Shown here: piece after piece, positions 23,201 to 34,610 of the stretch
How the letters are laid out: each line of letters opens with the position of its first letter
Position numbering within the stretch: the first letter of the stretch is position 1
Notes under the pieces: generated by a model
What the model was told of the DNA's origin: nothing
Databases searched by the model: none
The model's input: only the letters and a program-made list of their open reading frames with translations
Assembly: GCA_963924555.1 (NCBI GenBank)
Contig: OZ004587.1
Location: 4,030,001-4,094,000 of the forward strand
DNA length: 64,000 nt
Direction of reading: 5' to 3'
From: Crambe crambe
Taxonomy: Eukaryota; Porifera; Demospongiae; Poecilosclerida; Crambeidae
Position numbers and translations under genes: made by a program

Positions 23201-26200
23201 GGTTTTTATAAGCACCAGTAGTGGCAAAAGCACATTGGGTTTGGAGTGACATTCTTCCATTGCATAAAGTCCCTCCCGCTTCCTTATATGGATGAATCAT
23301 TAGCTCCTAACAGGGTCAGGCAATCAGGGGACAGGTTGATATCAAGTTAGGATAAGAAGTTGAGGTCACACGATATCAATTGAGGTCAGGTTAGGCAATG
23401 TCATTCATTAGGTGTATCAGGTCAGGCAATCAGGGGACAGGTTGATATCAGGTTAGGATAAGAAGTTGAGGTCACATGATATCAATTGAGGTCAGGTTAG
23501 GTAACGTCATCCTTTAGGTGTATCAAGTCAGGCAATCAGGGGACAGGTTGATATCAGGTTAGGCAATGTCTCCTTTTAGGTCAGGGGACAGGTATTAGTT
23601 CTGGCAATGTCACTGATACACCTAAAGGATAACGTTGCCTAACCTGATAGATACAGGACCTCAATTGATATCATGTGACCTCACCTATTATCATGTGACC
23701 TTGGCCTAATATCATGTGATCACCTTAGTATGTGTCTTAACACTTACCACTAAAATATCATGCGACCTCATTCATAATTATGACCTCACCTGTCTCTCAA
23801 AATGGTCCACAGCTCCCCTCCAAGGCACACCTCCAGCATCATGTACAAGTATTTACTGCAGCGAAACGTCTTGTACAGCCTGCAAGGAGCAAATCAACAT
23901 AAGAGCTTATAATAAATTATAGTGATAAAGAAAGAGGATAAACCTCTCAAACAATACACTCTATACAAAATAGCCTACAAAATGACCACCTCCCTACAAA
24001 GGACAAAAGGCTGGGTCCCAAGAGTGTGCATTATTTGGAGGTTACATGAAAATAACACTAGGGAAATATGCAACATTGGAGAGCGAGCGAGCAAGCATTC
24101 TTCAACTCTTTAGAAGATTTTGCTGTTGTGCCAATGTGCAACATTTCTGACAGTGAGCAAGTGAGCAATTAAAGTAGCTGACAGGTTCCAGTGCTTGATA
24201 TTGCTGTCAGAGAGACACAAGAGTCAGGTTAGAACCATACTTGGAAAGCTGTAAATCACTTAGATTAGCCAAGCACCTACAACCCTCTCAGATAAGCCTA
24301 GCCACTCTGTGACAAAAGGCTGTAGAAAACAATCTAGCTCAATTATAATCATCTCATGTGAAACAATCTAGCTCAATTACAATCTGTATCAGCAAAATGG
24401 TTCAGATTGAGTTCAGGACTTTATGCAATTGGAGTATTCCTGAAGTTTTACCTAGCAATGAATGGACATCTTCCTTTCAACATGATCTGTTTTTCTGAGA
24501 AGATGTGTTCCTGCTGGCGCGTGTCCACTATGTGCTTCTTGCGCAAACACTTGAGGGCAAACGTCCGTGTGCTATCATTCCTCAGCTGAACCTGCAAAAG
24601 TCAAGCAAATGGAGAATCAGTCATTCAACTCATAGTCACTACAGTGGTCAAAATAACAGCCCAACACAGGACATTTTCCGCCAAATGTCTGGTCAATTTG
24701 CGTGCCTTTGAGTGATCAAATTTGTATCAGTAGCTATGGGATTAGGGTTATCATCAAGGCACAATATTGCTTGGTTATTTTGAGCACTGTGGTCAGTGTC
24801 ATACACACATCCTATATTCACCATGCCCCTTGATCATTCACTAGAACTGCTATGACTTCTTAACTAAATTTCAAATCTCAAAACACCACTGAAATACCAA
24901 GAAAATTAATTAATTTTGCCATAATAAATTTTATTTTTCTTTGCTACAGCTTACTTATAATTAGCTTTTATACTAATAATTAAATTTTTAGACACGACCA
25001 TCCACAATAAAAATTCCCCAATTTATGGTAGGCACTGGGTTGTTTAATGGGATAGAGAATGGGGGAAGGAGCATTTATTATCAGGTGGTATTATACCATT
25101 GACTGGATGATATTTTATTTTCTGCTCTACTGACATAGTTACTATATTAATACACCTTGTACAGACACGTACCAACTCTACTCGTCCAAAACCTCCCATT
25201 CCCAGTGTCTCCACACGCACGATGTCCTTGAGAGTGACGTTGGCAAACTCCTTGTCCTCTCCAAGCTCTTCTGATTCACTACAACAACAAGAGAATAAGC
25301 CTCGTCTATATTGATGCAGAGGAGAATTTGGTAAAGGGTCATCACATCAAGTGTACATCATTGTGGTAAAGGGTCATCATATACATAACTATGCACATAC
25401 TGTACGTACTGGTGGTACATGGTATGTACATTCTATTTAAAAAGGTTATCATAACAGAGTTTATGACTCTGGTGATCTTTTCCAGTTATAAGCACCTAGT
25501 GCTCCACTGTTACTAGTACATTAACTTATTGCCTCTACAACCACTGACTTACACATGTTTGATTTGAGGTGCATCAGAGGCGTACTGCTTGCTAACCAGG
25601 TCTCCAATCAGAAGATCAAAATGCCTGCAGGAGTGAAGAGTGGAAACAAAACCTTAACAAAAGATTAACACGGTAATTGCGGTTAGCAATAACTAATATG
25701 AGACGACCATATTTAGAGACCATCTCTTTTCAATAGTGCTTGTACTATTGATTTTGCACCTCCATTAAGAGACCATCCTTTGGTGGTCATATAGACAGGT
25801 TTCACTTACTGTTACACAAATCATCATCACAACTGTACAGAAAAAATCAGGGACTTACTCTTTATCGACTGTCAAGAGGGAGATGTTTTCATTAGCTATG
25901 ATATTGGCTGTTCGAATTGAATCTCTGCAATAGTGAAAACGAAAAGATAATCAAGGACTGGCTTATTAATGTGATTATAGCTTACCCAAGAAGAGCTTTC
26001 TCTCCAAAGAAGGCTCCCTTCTTCAAGTCTCTGATGGTGATTTCAGGACTGTCTGGTGTCTGCCTGTGACTCACTTTCACCTACAGAGTCAATAACTGCT
26101 ACTAGGACTGACTGTAGTATTCAATCTGAATAACCCCAAGTTCGTTTTATAGCCTTTTAATAATCAACCACATTTATGCACTGTGTAGCTTTCATATAAA

Positions 26201-26594
26201 TTCATATGCATGCAGGTTGCCCATCAACACTTGAACAGTTTTTAACATTTGGCCTTCATATTATGTGGCACTACAGAAAATCCAACATGCCTGGATTGTA
26301 GTACCCTTCCGTGACCACTGTCAGGCCAGGATACACTTAGAACTCAAAAAGCTCTCAACTCAGAATGTATTATGATCTTTCCACATCTATGCATAGTCCA
26401 CTTACAGATCCACTGTTAATGATGAAGAAAGTGTCTCCAGTAGCTCCCTGACGAATCACATACTCCCCTTTAGTGTAATAGTCCTACAGGACATGAATTC
26501 AATAAAACAATAAATTTAAGTAAGTATTGCTGTCCTACAGGACATGAATTTGATAAGTTTGTGATAAAGTCCAATCCTTGGGGACCGATTAGGG

Positions 26595-26626
<32 letters not shown>

Positions 26627-28435
26627 TGGGGGACATTTACGGAACTGCATGTAGCTTCAATTTTCACATTATAAATGAAAGCACTAAACCACATGCAGAG
26701 AACATGTTATGGGACAAATGTTGCTGGGCTTATACTAAAAATTTAAGGTGCGTGGCACCACTATTCTATTTAAGGGGCAGACAAGCTCGATTGTGGGTGT
26801 GCATTATTTGGAAAATTGCAGCATTGGTAGACACTGGCTGTTTGCAGCTACGGAACTATCACAATTTTTGATAAGTGTCAGATTGTCGCTAGTGTCTGTC
26901 AAGGGTTGAAAATTCGCTATCTCAGAGATTGATTTACTGACAGACTGACAGTTACTGTAGCCTTCTCGTGCATGTATTTACGTAAATGTTTACTTAGGCT
27001 CTGAGTCCTTACTCCAGAGAATTGGGCCATCACCATAATAATGACTACCCTTAGAATCCCCATCCACCCTCCTGAACCATAGTTTCATAATGTACCTCTT
27101 GTAAAATGTCTGCAATTTTCAGAAGCTCCTTTTCACCAAGACACTTCAACTCTGGAACACTATGAAGACACAAATCAAACTCGCATCATAATAAGCATCT
27201 TGTGAGTGTAATGTTGACATGCTACATCTGAATGAAACACACTGACTATTACAGACAAAATCTGCTCACTACTATACTACAATCTACAAATTAGGAATTA
27301 TATTTCAGACTGACTCTCAGATCATGACTCATTGAAATTATATATAGGTCTACATTAGTAGGTGTGGTGTATTAGTAGCCCCCTGCCTGCAGGCCCTTAG
27401 TGCTTTGTGGCAAACAGCTTTCTGCAGGGATCAAAGGGGATGTACAGCAACCATAATTATGGTTCATAAAGATTATGACCACCTTGAACTCCACCCCCCA
27501 ACTGCCTACATGTACCTGAATATACAACACATATCATGTGTATACCTTTTAAGGAAGTTGATGTATTCGGACTGTCTGATGATACCTGTGTTCATCATGA
27601 TAGCCTGGAAAGCACTGCGATCCAGCGTCCAAACCTGAGTACATGCAATGGAAATGTCAAGTATTGAGAATAGCTATCCAGTGAGAGAGTCTAAACTCAA
27701 AATTACATGAAAGTCACTCATTAGTAACTGCTCCATTTCTATTGGTTTTGCTAAGAACAGAAACTCTGAGAAATTACCACCACTAACCAGGGATGCTTAC
27801 CAGTGGCTTAGACTCTATTGCTAAGGACAGTCCAAATAAGTACACATAATATGCTATAAGCATCAACTTAGATGATGATGATAAAAGAAGGGAAGGCAAA
27901 AGGAGGAAGTAAGAAGGGTTTGTTGATGGGAGGGGAGAATTGGGTGGGGAGAGGAGGAGAGAATGAAAGGAGGGAAGGGGAGGTACTGCAAATTTCACTT
28001 CCGTTTGAACATTGAGTTTTGCACATGACCTTTGACCCTCATTACCACTGTATAAAATTGCAATACAAACTTGTGTAGTAGCCCACGCAATGTTCAAACG
28101 CAAGTGAAACCTGGAGTAGGAAGGGATCGAGGATGGGAGGGAAGAGAAGGAAGGAGGGGAGAACAAAGGGACGGAGAATGAAGGGATGGAGGAAGGGAGA
28201 ACAAAGGGACGGGGGAGGAAGGAGGAGGGGAAAAGGAAGGGAGGAAAGGAAACACTAAGAGAAGCAGAATGTAGCTATAGGCTGGCCTAGAGACCTTTGT
28301 CGTTCCAAGAGCCTTGATGGTGGCTGTTCTGGTGCAATTGTAGAGGATGGCCAGTTCCCCAAAGAGCTTTCCCACTCCCATGGAGCCTCTGAACTCTCCA
28401 TTCTTTGTCACCTGCACCTCACCCTCTGCAAAGCA

Positions 28436-28466
<31 letters not shown>

Positions 28467-30570
28467 AAAAAAAAAAAAAAAAAAGTGATTCATGCTACGT
28501 TATGCTCTCTTTGTAAAGAACATGCATTATTTTACCCCACTGCATGAATATTATTACAAGGGAATGTCATGTGACATTATGACATTATACATACTGTAAT
28601 GTAGATCAGGGACTGTCATGTGATATTACGCATAGACAAGGGACTTTCATGTGATATCACAGGGACTGTCATGATCTGCAGACATTACTGACCTGCTATG
28701 ACATAGAGTTGTGTGCCCACGCCCCCTTCCCTGCAGATGTACTGCTCCTTGGAGAACTCTCTCTCGTACATGCAGTCAACAATCTCACTGATCTGCACAC
28801 GCTCAAGGTTTCGTAAAAAGTCATTGTTCTGGATAGCCTTTGTGATCAATTCCTTAGCCCTGTGGTGTCATGTGATGCACATGTGTAAGGTGCCAATGCA
28901 AATACTATTTTGTAACTACATGTAATTTTTGAACATGAATTTAACAAGACATGCATATCTATAGTAGACACAATACTATTATGTACATGTAGGCATGTAC
29001 CTTCACATGTACCCACATGTCAAGACATGCACATGTCATGAAGGCATGTGCTGTAAGTACAATAGGAAAGATCGAGCTGGCTCATGGCTCGAGCTGGCCT
29101 TTGCGTTACTTTTAGGGAGGACTTGTCTGGCTGTTAGTACACAAACAATGTGTTGTGTGTACTCAAGTCCTTACTACATAAAGACATTACAAGCTGTACC
29201 CCTTACCAAGTATCTTTTGTGTGGCGTGCCAATTTGGCTATCTCTAGCTTGTTGCTCTCTTGACCAATAGGCTCAGCAGATATACCTGAAACAACACAAA
29301 CAGCATTTAAATAATCCATCACTGCATTGTAGCATTAGGTGTGTCAAGTAATGTGCCTCTATTCTCATCCCACATTAATTCACTATCTTCTAAGTCTGCC
29401 AAAATATACATATAAGGATGACATAAATAATTGACCTAATTTGTGAAAATGCGGAATTAGTTGTGTAGAAATTCATTAAACACAGCTCTCAATTTTTAAT
29501 GCTCTAGGCCCAGCAGCAAATTCCTTGAGCCAGGTCTGCAGCAAATCCTTGAGCCCCACCCACTTCCCCTCTAGTGCTGTATGCCTAGGAGGTCTGCAGC
29601 ATATCGTTGAGTCCTACCAACTGCCTTTTCAGCTGTATGTATTACATAGATCTGCTTGATCTCAGTCTGCAGCATATCTTTGAGCCCCACCCACTTCCCT
29701 AGGCAAATCATGGAGCCATACCCACTGCCCCTTCACCACTGGGAAATCTTTGAGCCCACCCACTGCCCTTCCAGTACATTTATGTAAGACTGCACTGACC
29801 CAATCTCTTCTCTGGCTTGGACTTCTGCTGGACGGAGGTCTGCAGCAAGTCTTTCAACTCAGTGATGTAGTGCTGACTGTGCTGGAGCTCAGACTGCTTC
29901 AGAGCAAGTTCTCTGTTCAAAGACTTGATGGTTTCATCCCGAGAGACAATCAGCTGATGAAGCCTGAAAAGGGGAAGGGGAGGGCGAAGGAGAAAGGCAG
30001 GAAGAAGGGAGAAGGTGTAGGGAAGGAGAAATAGGAAAGTAGAAAGGAGAGAGAGGAGGATATGAAAGGATGGGTGGGTGGATAATCACATCAGACTTTG
30101 GTGTTAAACACTGGCACTCTAACTCTTGTACAAAACTTGTAAGTGGATAAGCAAATCTAAGGGGGGGCGGAGCAAGCGTATGTGTAATGACTTGAATAAT
30201 GGAGGGGTGGAGATAATCACATAATATGTAGACCAAACATCAAACAGTCGCTCTAACTCTCCACTCTAAAAGTGGACGAGCGAAAAGAGTGGAAATCCCT
30301 TCATATCTGAGCTTGGGGGTGGGGGAGGAACGAGTTGTGAGGTGGGAGAGGAACGAGTGGTGAGAGCATACATATAAGGACTTGAATAGCTTAGATAACA
30401 GCAACAGTATATTTAAACTGAATGTGACCGTAAGTGTTAGGGAAACAAATGCCAGGTGGTTTTGGTCAGTAAGTATGCATGTACCTGACTGTTTCTGCCT
30501 TGAGGCGTTGGACCTCTCCTGTCTTCTCCAGCAGGAGCTCTCTCAATTCCTTGTGTCCCCCTTTAGACAT
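14277..30570 (-). CDS. cGMP-dependent protein kinase (PKG), 22 coding exons, 709 aa
   Basis: Serine/threonine kinase of the AGC group, activated by cGMP, expected in cytosol or at membranes. Exons in transcript order: 30570-30485, 29963-29800, 29285-29207, 28859-28693, 28425-28295, 27634-27546, 27159-27096, 26483-26406, 26080-25986, 25924-25859, 25624-25553, 25278-25173, 24591-24452, 23879-23790, 22355-22256, 21937-21896, 21733-21635, 20612-20548, 18998-18876, 16696-16634, 16204-16138, 14420-14277. All junctions are GT-AG, phases agree, and the sum is 2130 nt. Domains: coiled coil 1-83; GISAEP linker; cyclic-nucleotide site A ([15 protein letters not shown]) and site B ([16 protein letters not shown]), both with the Arg-Thr that favours cGMP; kinase GMGGFGRV, Lys413, YRDLKPEN, VDFGFAK, activation-loop Thr540 in [15 protein letters not shown] tail SNFDHF. 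Start chosen at MSKGGHKEL; the frame stays open to a possible splice acceptor at 30618, so a longer N-terminus is possible. Confidence 0.95.
14421..16137 (-). other. Last intron of the kinase gene
   Basis: Most of this intron is one inserted element (14810-16022) with a 9-bp target duplication. The segment at 14680-14790 belongs to a dispersed family that recurs at 11080-11170 and 19855-19970. Confidence 0.75.
14801..16031. mobile_element. Non-autonomous DNA transposon with 9-bp target duplication (Mutator-like size)
   Basis: ATTAAATAC at 14801-14809 is repeated exactly at 16023-16031. Between them, 14810-16022 begins GGGTGTATACAATCGGTGGA and ends with its reverse complement; the terminal repeats continue through GGACTGGACT words to more than 40 bp. 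The interior is itself folded: modules containing CTACCCTCCCCTCCATTCC and their complements occur several times, on both strands. No transposase frame was found. A 9-bp duplication with long terminal repeats fits the Mutator-like group, from knowledge of that group. Confidence 0.85.
16346..16496. mobile_element. Palindromic MITE, TACAGCAGATTGCAG family, copy 2
   Basis: Shares GTGATCTTGCAACATGAAAT at one end and its complement at the other, plus the ACATAGCCTCCTTTCA segment, with the copies at 10.3, 31.1 and 36.0 kb. It lies in a kinase intron. Confidence 0.75.
16573..16618. repeat. (ATGT)n microsatellite
   Basis: About eleven copies of a 4-base unit, directly upstream (in plus coordinates) of the kinase exon at 16634-16696. 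Confidence 0.9.
17393..18655. mobile_element. Inverted pair of Penelope-like retroelement 3' ends with GIY-YIG remnants
   Basis: The minus-strand arm (about 17393-17955) and the plus-strand arm (about 18059-18655) are copies of the same sequence in opposite orientation. The plus arm codes for [19 protein letters not shown], a stop (TGA, probably from CGA), [20 protein letters not shown], then after an insertion [20 protein letters not shown] and ESWYIRK. This matches the GIY-YIG endonuclease C-terminus of Penelope-like elements. The 3' part carries CTGAAGATGAAGTGATCGAAACG, partly like the terminal motif of those elements. Both arms are truncated at the 5' side and lie in a kinase intron. Confidence 0.7.
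18183..18341. mobile_element. Short MITE inserted in the Penelope-like copy
   Basis: About 158 bp with ends AAGCCCTGTTTACACG and CGTGTAAACAAGGCT and CCGGGTT-rich inner arms. The other Penelope arm reads straight through this point (AATACTTCAGCTGTCGC on its coding strand), giving an empty site. The flanks suggest a TA-containing target, but the exact duplication is ambiguous. Confidence 0.8.
19413..20100. mobile_element. Non-autonomous element with 45-bp terminal inverted repeats
   Basis: The left end reads ATATATGTGACCGGATTTGC and continues through GGCCACTCAGCGA; the right end is the reverse complement with a few changes, ending at 20100. The ends are rich in TA, so a TA duplication is possible but cannot be proven. 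It lies in a kinase intron. The frame at 19536-19760 is inside the element and looks non-coding. Confidence 0.7.
20703..21540. repeat. Purine-rich minisatellite in a kinase intron
   Basis: About 20 tandem copies of a 36-46-nt unit built from GGGAGGGAGTGAGGGAGGCA and TAGAAGGAGTATGGGAAGGA, differing mainly in the number of GGGA blocks. It sits between the DFG/APE exon (21635-21733) and the next exon (20548-20612). The long minus-strand open frames of repeated Pro-Ser-Leu are by-products of the repeat. Confidence 0.95.
22400..22862. repeat. 28-bp minisatellite in a kinase intron
   Basis: About 16 copies of GGTTGATACTGGCTTAAAGG plus TGCATGCA, with one shortened copy near 22550. The first copies carry TTAAGGG and the later ones TTAAAGG, which suggests expansion from one side. 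The array lies about 45 bp beyond the acceptor of the kinase exon 22256-22355. Confidence 0.95.
23300..23720. repeat. Degenerate tandem and inverted GGTCAGGCAATCAGGGGACA repeat
   Basis: Three direct copies of an approximately 100-bp unit containing CAGGGGACAGGTTGATATCA are followed by partial inverted copies (GATATCATGTGACCT words). It lies wholly within a kinase intron. Confidence 0.75.
26598..26624. repeat. Poly-G run
   Basis: An almost uninterrupted G tract of about 27-30 bases in a kinase intron. Length in an assembly is uncertain. Related long G/C runs occur at 32718-32748, 56719-56747 and 57096-57124. Confidence 0.9.
28434..28484. repeat. Poly-A tract beside a kinase exon
   Basis: A run of A with two G interruptions just beyond the acceptor of the exon 28295-28425. 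On the coding strand it forms the polypyrimidine (T) tract for that exon. Confidence 0.9.
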
Positions 30571-31129
30571 TTCTGCTCCCCCTTCTTTCTCCTTCCTGAG
30601 ACTATCCTTACCACTATCTGTATACAGAGGACAAAGAATAAAGCTGATACTTGCCATGACTACATCACAAGTCCCAAACAGGATATAAATGAAATGGCCA
30701 ACTTTTTCTCAGTGAGACTTCAACCAATGCATTTCTTCCCAGTAATGTAGGCATACAAAATAACACATAAACTGAGAAATGATTTTTCCACTTCAGTTAG
30801 CCTTTAAGCATATGGGGCCTCACTATGCCTTCAACCCTTCGATGTGATTACCCTTAATGTGGAACCACCCCTAGGGAGAACACAGATTAATGTGTTGATT
30901 CAAACTAGAACACGAAAAGAGAGACAATCAACCTTTGAAATGATCTCTTTAGCTACACATAAAGTTGAATGTGATCATTAGTACAGTGAACCCTGTCTAC
31001 AGCGACTACCTCTGAGCCACTGAAAGAATGGAAGTGCATGGTCTCTTTAGAGTCAAAATCAATGGTACAAGTGTACTACTGGGACATAATCAAGCGGTCT
31101 TTAAAGAGAGCTAGATGGTCTCTTATAAA

Positions 31130-31252
31130 TACAGTGATCTTGCAACATGAAATTCAGAACACCAAACCAATATTTACAGAGCTTAGGAGACTATGTAAAT
31201 TTTGGTTTCGTCTTCTGAATTTCATGTTGCAAGATCACTGCAATCCACTGTA
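31130..31252. mobile_element. Palindromic MITE, TACAGCAGATTGCAG family, copy 3 (shortened)
   Basis: The ends are TACAGTGATCTTGCAACATG and its complement, followed by CAATCCACTGTA. The centre is shorter than in the 10.3 and 36.0 kb copies. It lies just upstream of the kinase coding start. Confidence 0.75.
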
Positions 31253-32174
31253 CAAGTTTCATTGTAACTGGAAAAAGTCAACAACAGCTACATAATTATT
31301 ATAATGCAAGAGCAATGTACTAAAAGAATCAATACTTGTCAATGAATATAGCTATACATTCAGCTAATGTCCTAAAACGCTTGAAATATTGAAAATTGGC
31401 TGACCATCCCCTGAGCAGATCATCTTGTACTGTACATTTCCAGTACATGGTGATGGATCACAGCAAGACAATTTGCTAAGCAACATACTTCAGGAGTAAC
31501 CTCACATGCTTTAAAACTGATTAGTTCATATTAATATGTACAGCCCTATGTACCTTATCGTACACCCCCCCATCTTATTAACCCAAGGACATACGTAACG
31601 ATTTACCTCATAGTTCCAGATCAACACAATAGTGAAATACATAGTGTTAGATAATGGGTACTTGGGTAAGTGGTAAATGGAACATTTTCAAGGAAATGGC
31701 GATGCAGCTGAACTAATTTCAGTGTTTCCGGAATAATGGGAAGATACTTATAACTGGAAACACTAAAATTTGTCTAGCCGTATGGTCATTTCCTCGACAT
31801 GTTCCAGTTCCCTTTAGAGTAGTACTTGTTGCGTGAAATATGTTTATGGAATTACTAATCAGTGCAAATTGGGTTTTTCTGTTGCTATGTATTTTCCTCT
31901 AAATCATCGAGTTATGGAGTTCAAAATCTTGAGGGATTTTCATGCACAAGTAACAAATAGTGTTGCTAGGGTGTTGCTAGGGTGGTGGTAGCTACTGACA
32001 GTACTGTATACAAATTTAATTTCAAGGAACTATTATCTACTGGGTACAACAGTTTTTCAACTTTTGTGATTTCTAGGTATTACCAATACACAATTGATAC
32101 TAGGTCACCATGGATTCAAAAGTTGTAATTATATGAACAATATTCAAACTCTGCTTATTTTTCTCAGCTAACAT

Positions 32175-32337
32175 GATAAAAAATTCAGTTCTCATAAAAT
32201 TAGCTTATGAAATAAACCATCAGCGTTTCGACCAGAATACTCTAGCCTTTATTCAATCATTCACTCTGATGAAGGCTAGAGTATTCTGGTCGAAACGTTG
32301 GTGGTTTGTTTCATAAGCTAATTTTATGAGAACTAAT
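32175..32337. repeat. Long perfect-type hairpin with CTGATGA...GAAAC words
   Basis: TCTCATAAAATTAGCTTATG (about 32190) and its complement at about 32317 bound two arms of nearly 70 bp that match with few changes around a short loop. The second arm contains CTGATGA, a stem-like CTAGA/TCTGG segment and GAAACG, the conserved words of a hammerhead ribozyme core. The first arm has their complements. Confidence 0.7.
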
Positions 32338-32717
32338 TCTATTGAGGAACAATATTAGTTTTGACTCTGGAGTAGTAACCTTAACATGTGTAGTTGGCCT
32401 GAGATTTTGACGGCAAAGCACTAAATTTGCACTCTGATTTCAAATACCTGCTATACTTCTAATTGTGTCTGTGTTTTGCCTGGACATCTGTCCTATGTCC
32501 ACAACTGTCTAGGATTGCCATGGAAGATGTCCTATGAGATTTGTCTATCCAGAAGGAAGTACCCAGGACACCTCAAGATTGTCTAGAAATGTCCTATTAG
32601 TGGAACTATAATTATATAATAAGGACATCTCAAGTGCCATAAAATATAGCTATTCCTATCACTCTCAGCTCTCCTAATTTCAGTAACCACACCTATATCC
32701 AACTTAAATCCCTACTT

Positions 32718-32718
32718 T

Positions 32719-32748
<30 letters not shown>
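32718..32748. repeat. Poly-C run of about 30 bases
   Basis: An uninterrupted C tract, as at 56719-56747. No coding meaning. Confidence 0.9.
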
Positions 32749-32749
<1 letters not shown>

Positions 32750-33821
32750 TTCAGCAACAACAAGTGAGTCAAGTAATCACCCATCACCAACCACCACATC
32801 ATGTCCATTATAGGACATCCCACCATCGAGGGATGCATTCATCCCATCCTCAATTAAATCTGTTCCTTTGATGATTAAAAACCTGTGTTCCAATGGTTAT
32901 TAAAGTAATTGGTGAGATGTCTTTGTTAGACACCATGGTTCATATAGGCACATGTGGGGGTGTACCTCGTGTGTGTGCCATGTGTGCATGATTGACTCCC
33001 TCCCCATCACATGGAGTGTGAAGGTTGCCATGCAAAACTACATGAGGCATCTCCATGGATTGCTCAAACATCAAAGATCAAAAAATGTGCTCAGGTAACA
33101 GCTGCTAGCTAGAATATATCATATTCATATCCTGCAGAATCCAAGGAGTGATCAAACCCTTGACAATATGCACACTTACACTTGTGCCACATACTAACAT
33201 GATTAGTGTATTGAACTGCTTGCCTAAAGAATTGCTTTGGCTAGTTTTCGTAACGAGATTATCGTAGAATTCCTCATACATGCACTAGTTTGTAGTTGCC
33301 CCTCCTCAAAATTTTTGCACTAAATTGCCTAAAATGTCCTGCTGTCTAAAAGACTTCTGGATTTCTTAGCTTAAAACTTCTGTTACTAGCTAGCCAGAGC
33401 CAGCAATTATTGGACGTTCTATGAGCATTATTATACCAATTTCAGTGATTTTTAGCTCTTTTTTTTTTTCACTCGGAACTACTTGCCAAGGATATGGTGC
33501 CCATTCCAATGGAAACAAAATACTTGAAGACTAATTAAATTTGATAATTATAGTGGAGCCTTTTGTCTCTGGTTTCTTGTATCAAAGATAAATTAAGCTG
33601 CCTACCTGCATGCTTACCAACAACAGAGCTATATACTTCTAAAGAAAACATTTGCTTCCTACTCCTTCCCCCCAATAGCAACATGCTTTGTTCTGTTGGA
33701 TTTGCTGGCACTCAATGCATATATATTGGGAAAGGGTACATATACTCTGACAAATGTGATTCGATCCTCCTTATTAGTACTTGTGACAGTCGAGGGTAGA
33801 AATTTCATGCTTTCTACTTTT

Positions 33822-33856
<35 letters not shown>

Positions 33857-34389
33857 CGAAATTTTTATTGTAAAGCATCAGCCATGACAAAAGTAAATTT
33901 TGACTAAAACGTGATCTTTACCCTCGACTGTCCAATTACCCTTAAGTGATGACTAATAGGTACAGTACTCATCACCTGTTAGTGTTTCTTTCAGATAACG
34001 AGTGAGATTATTGACTATGCTGCCTTCAATAATAATCCCTACATCACTGCCTAAACCAACCAGAACTTTTATACCAATTAAAGCAGCTTGGTGGGAGGCA
34101 GTGATAAAAGTGCAGACTAACACTACATGGCCTTTTTATTTAGCATAATTTACAATTACCACAGTAAACCACACCTACTACAGTGCGAGACTCTGATTCC
34201 TTTTAGCGACAACACAACAAGCTAAGATGGTGTTAAAGTATATTCATGAGAAGCAAACTTTCTTTGAAGTTTCTTTATCTAAACAGGTGGCCAGCCTTGC
34301 ATGAATACAATAATTCTCCACAGGATTTATTAAAGGCATAGGGGCAAGACCATATAATTATCATGAAGAGTGTTCTGAGATGGCTCCTG

Positions 34390-34610
34390 GTGTAAAAGCC
34401 AGCCACCAGTAAAGCACAGTGGCAAGATATAAGGCATAGCTGAAGGCATAGTGGCAAGACAGAAGGCATAGGGGGAAGAACTGAAGGCACAGTGGCAAGA
34501 CAGAAGGCACAGGGGGAAGAACTGAAGGCATAGTGGCAAGATAGAAGGCATAGGGGGAAGAACTGAAGGCATAGTGGCAAGACAGAAGGCATAGGGGCCC
34601 ACTATGCCTT
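34390..34610. repeat. Tandem AAGGCATAGTGGCAAGACAG repeat
   Basis: About five copies of a 41-nt unit alternating GGCATAGTGGCAAGACAGAA and GGCATAGGGGGAAGAACTGA. It generates spurious minus-strand frames. Confidence 0.85.

Noticed and set aside
30485..30617. Longer N-terminal kinase exon starting at 30617
   Set aside because: An acceptor-like TATACAG is present and the frame is open, but no upstream coding exon could be found, so the internal ATG at 30570 was used.
34275..34602. Cys-Leu-Pro-rich minus-strand frames
   Set aside because: They are by-products of the 41-nt tandem repeat.
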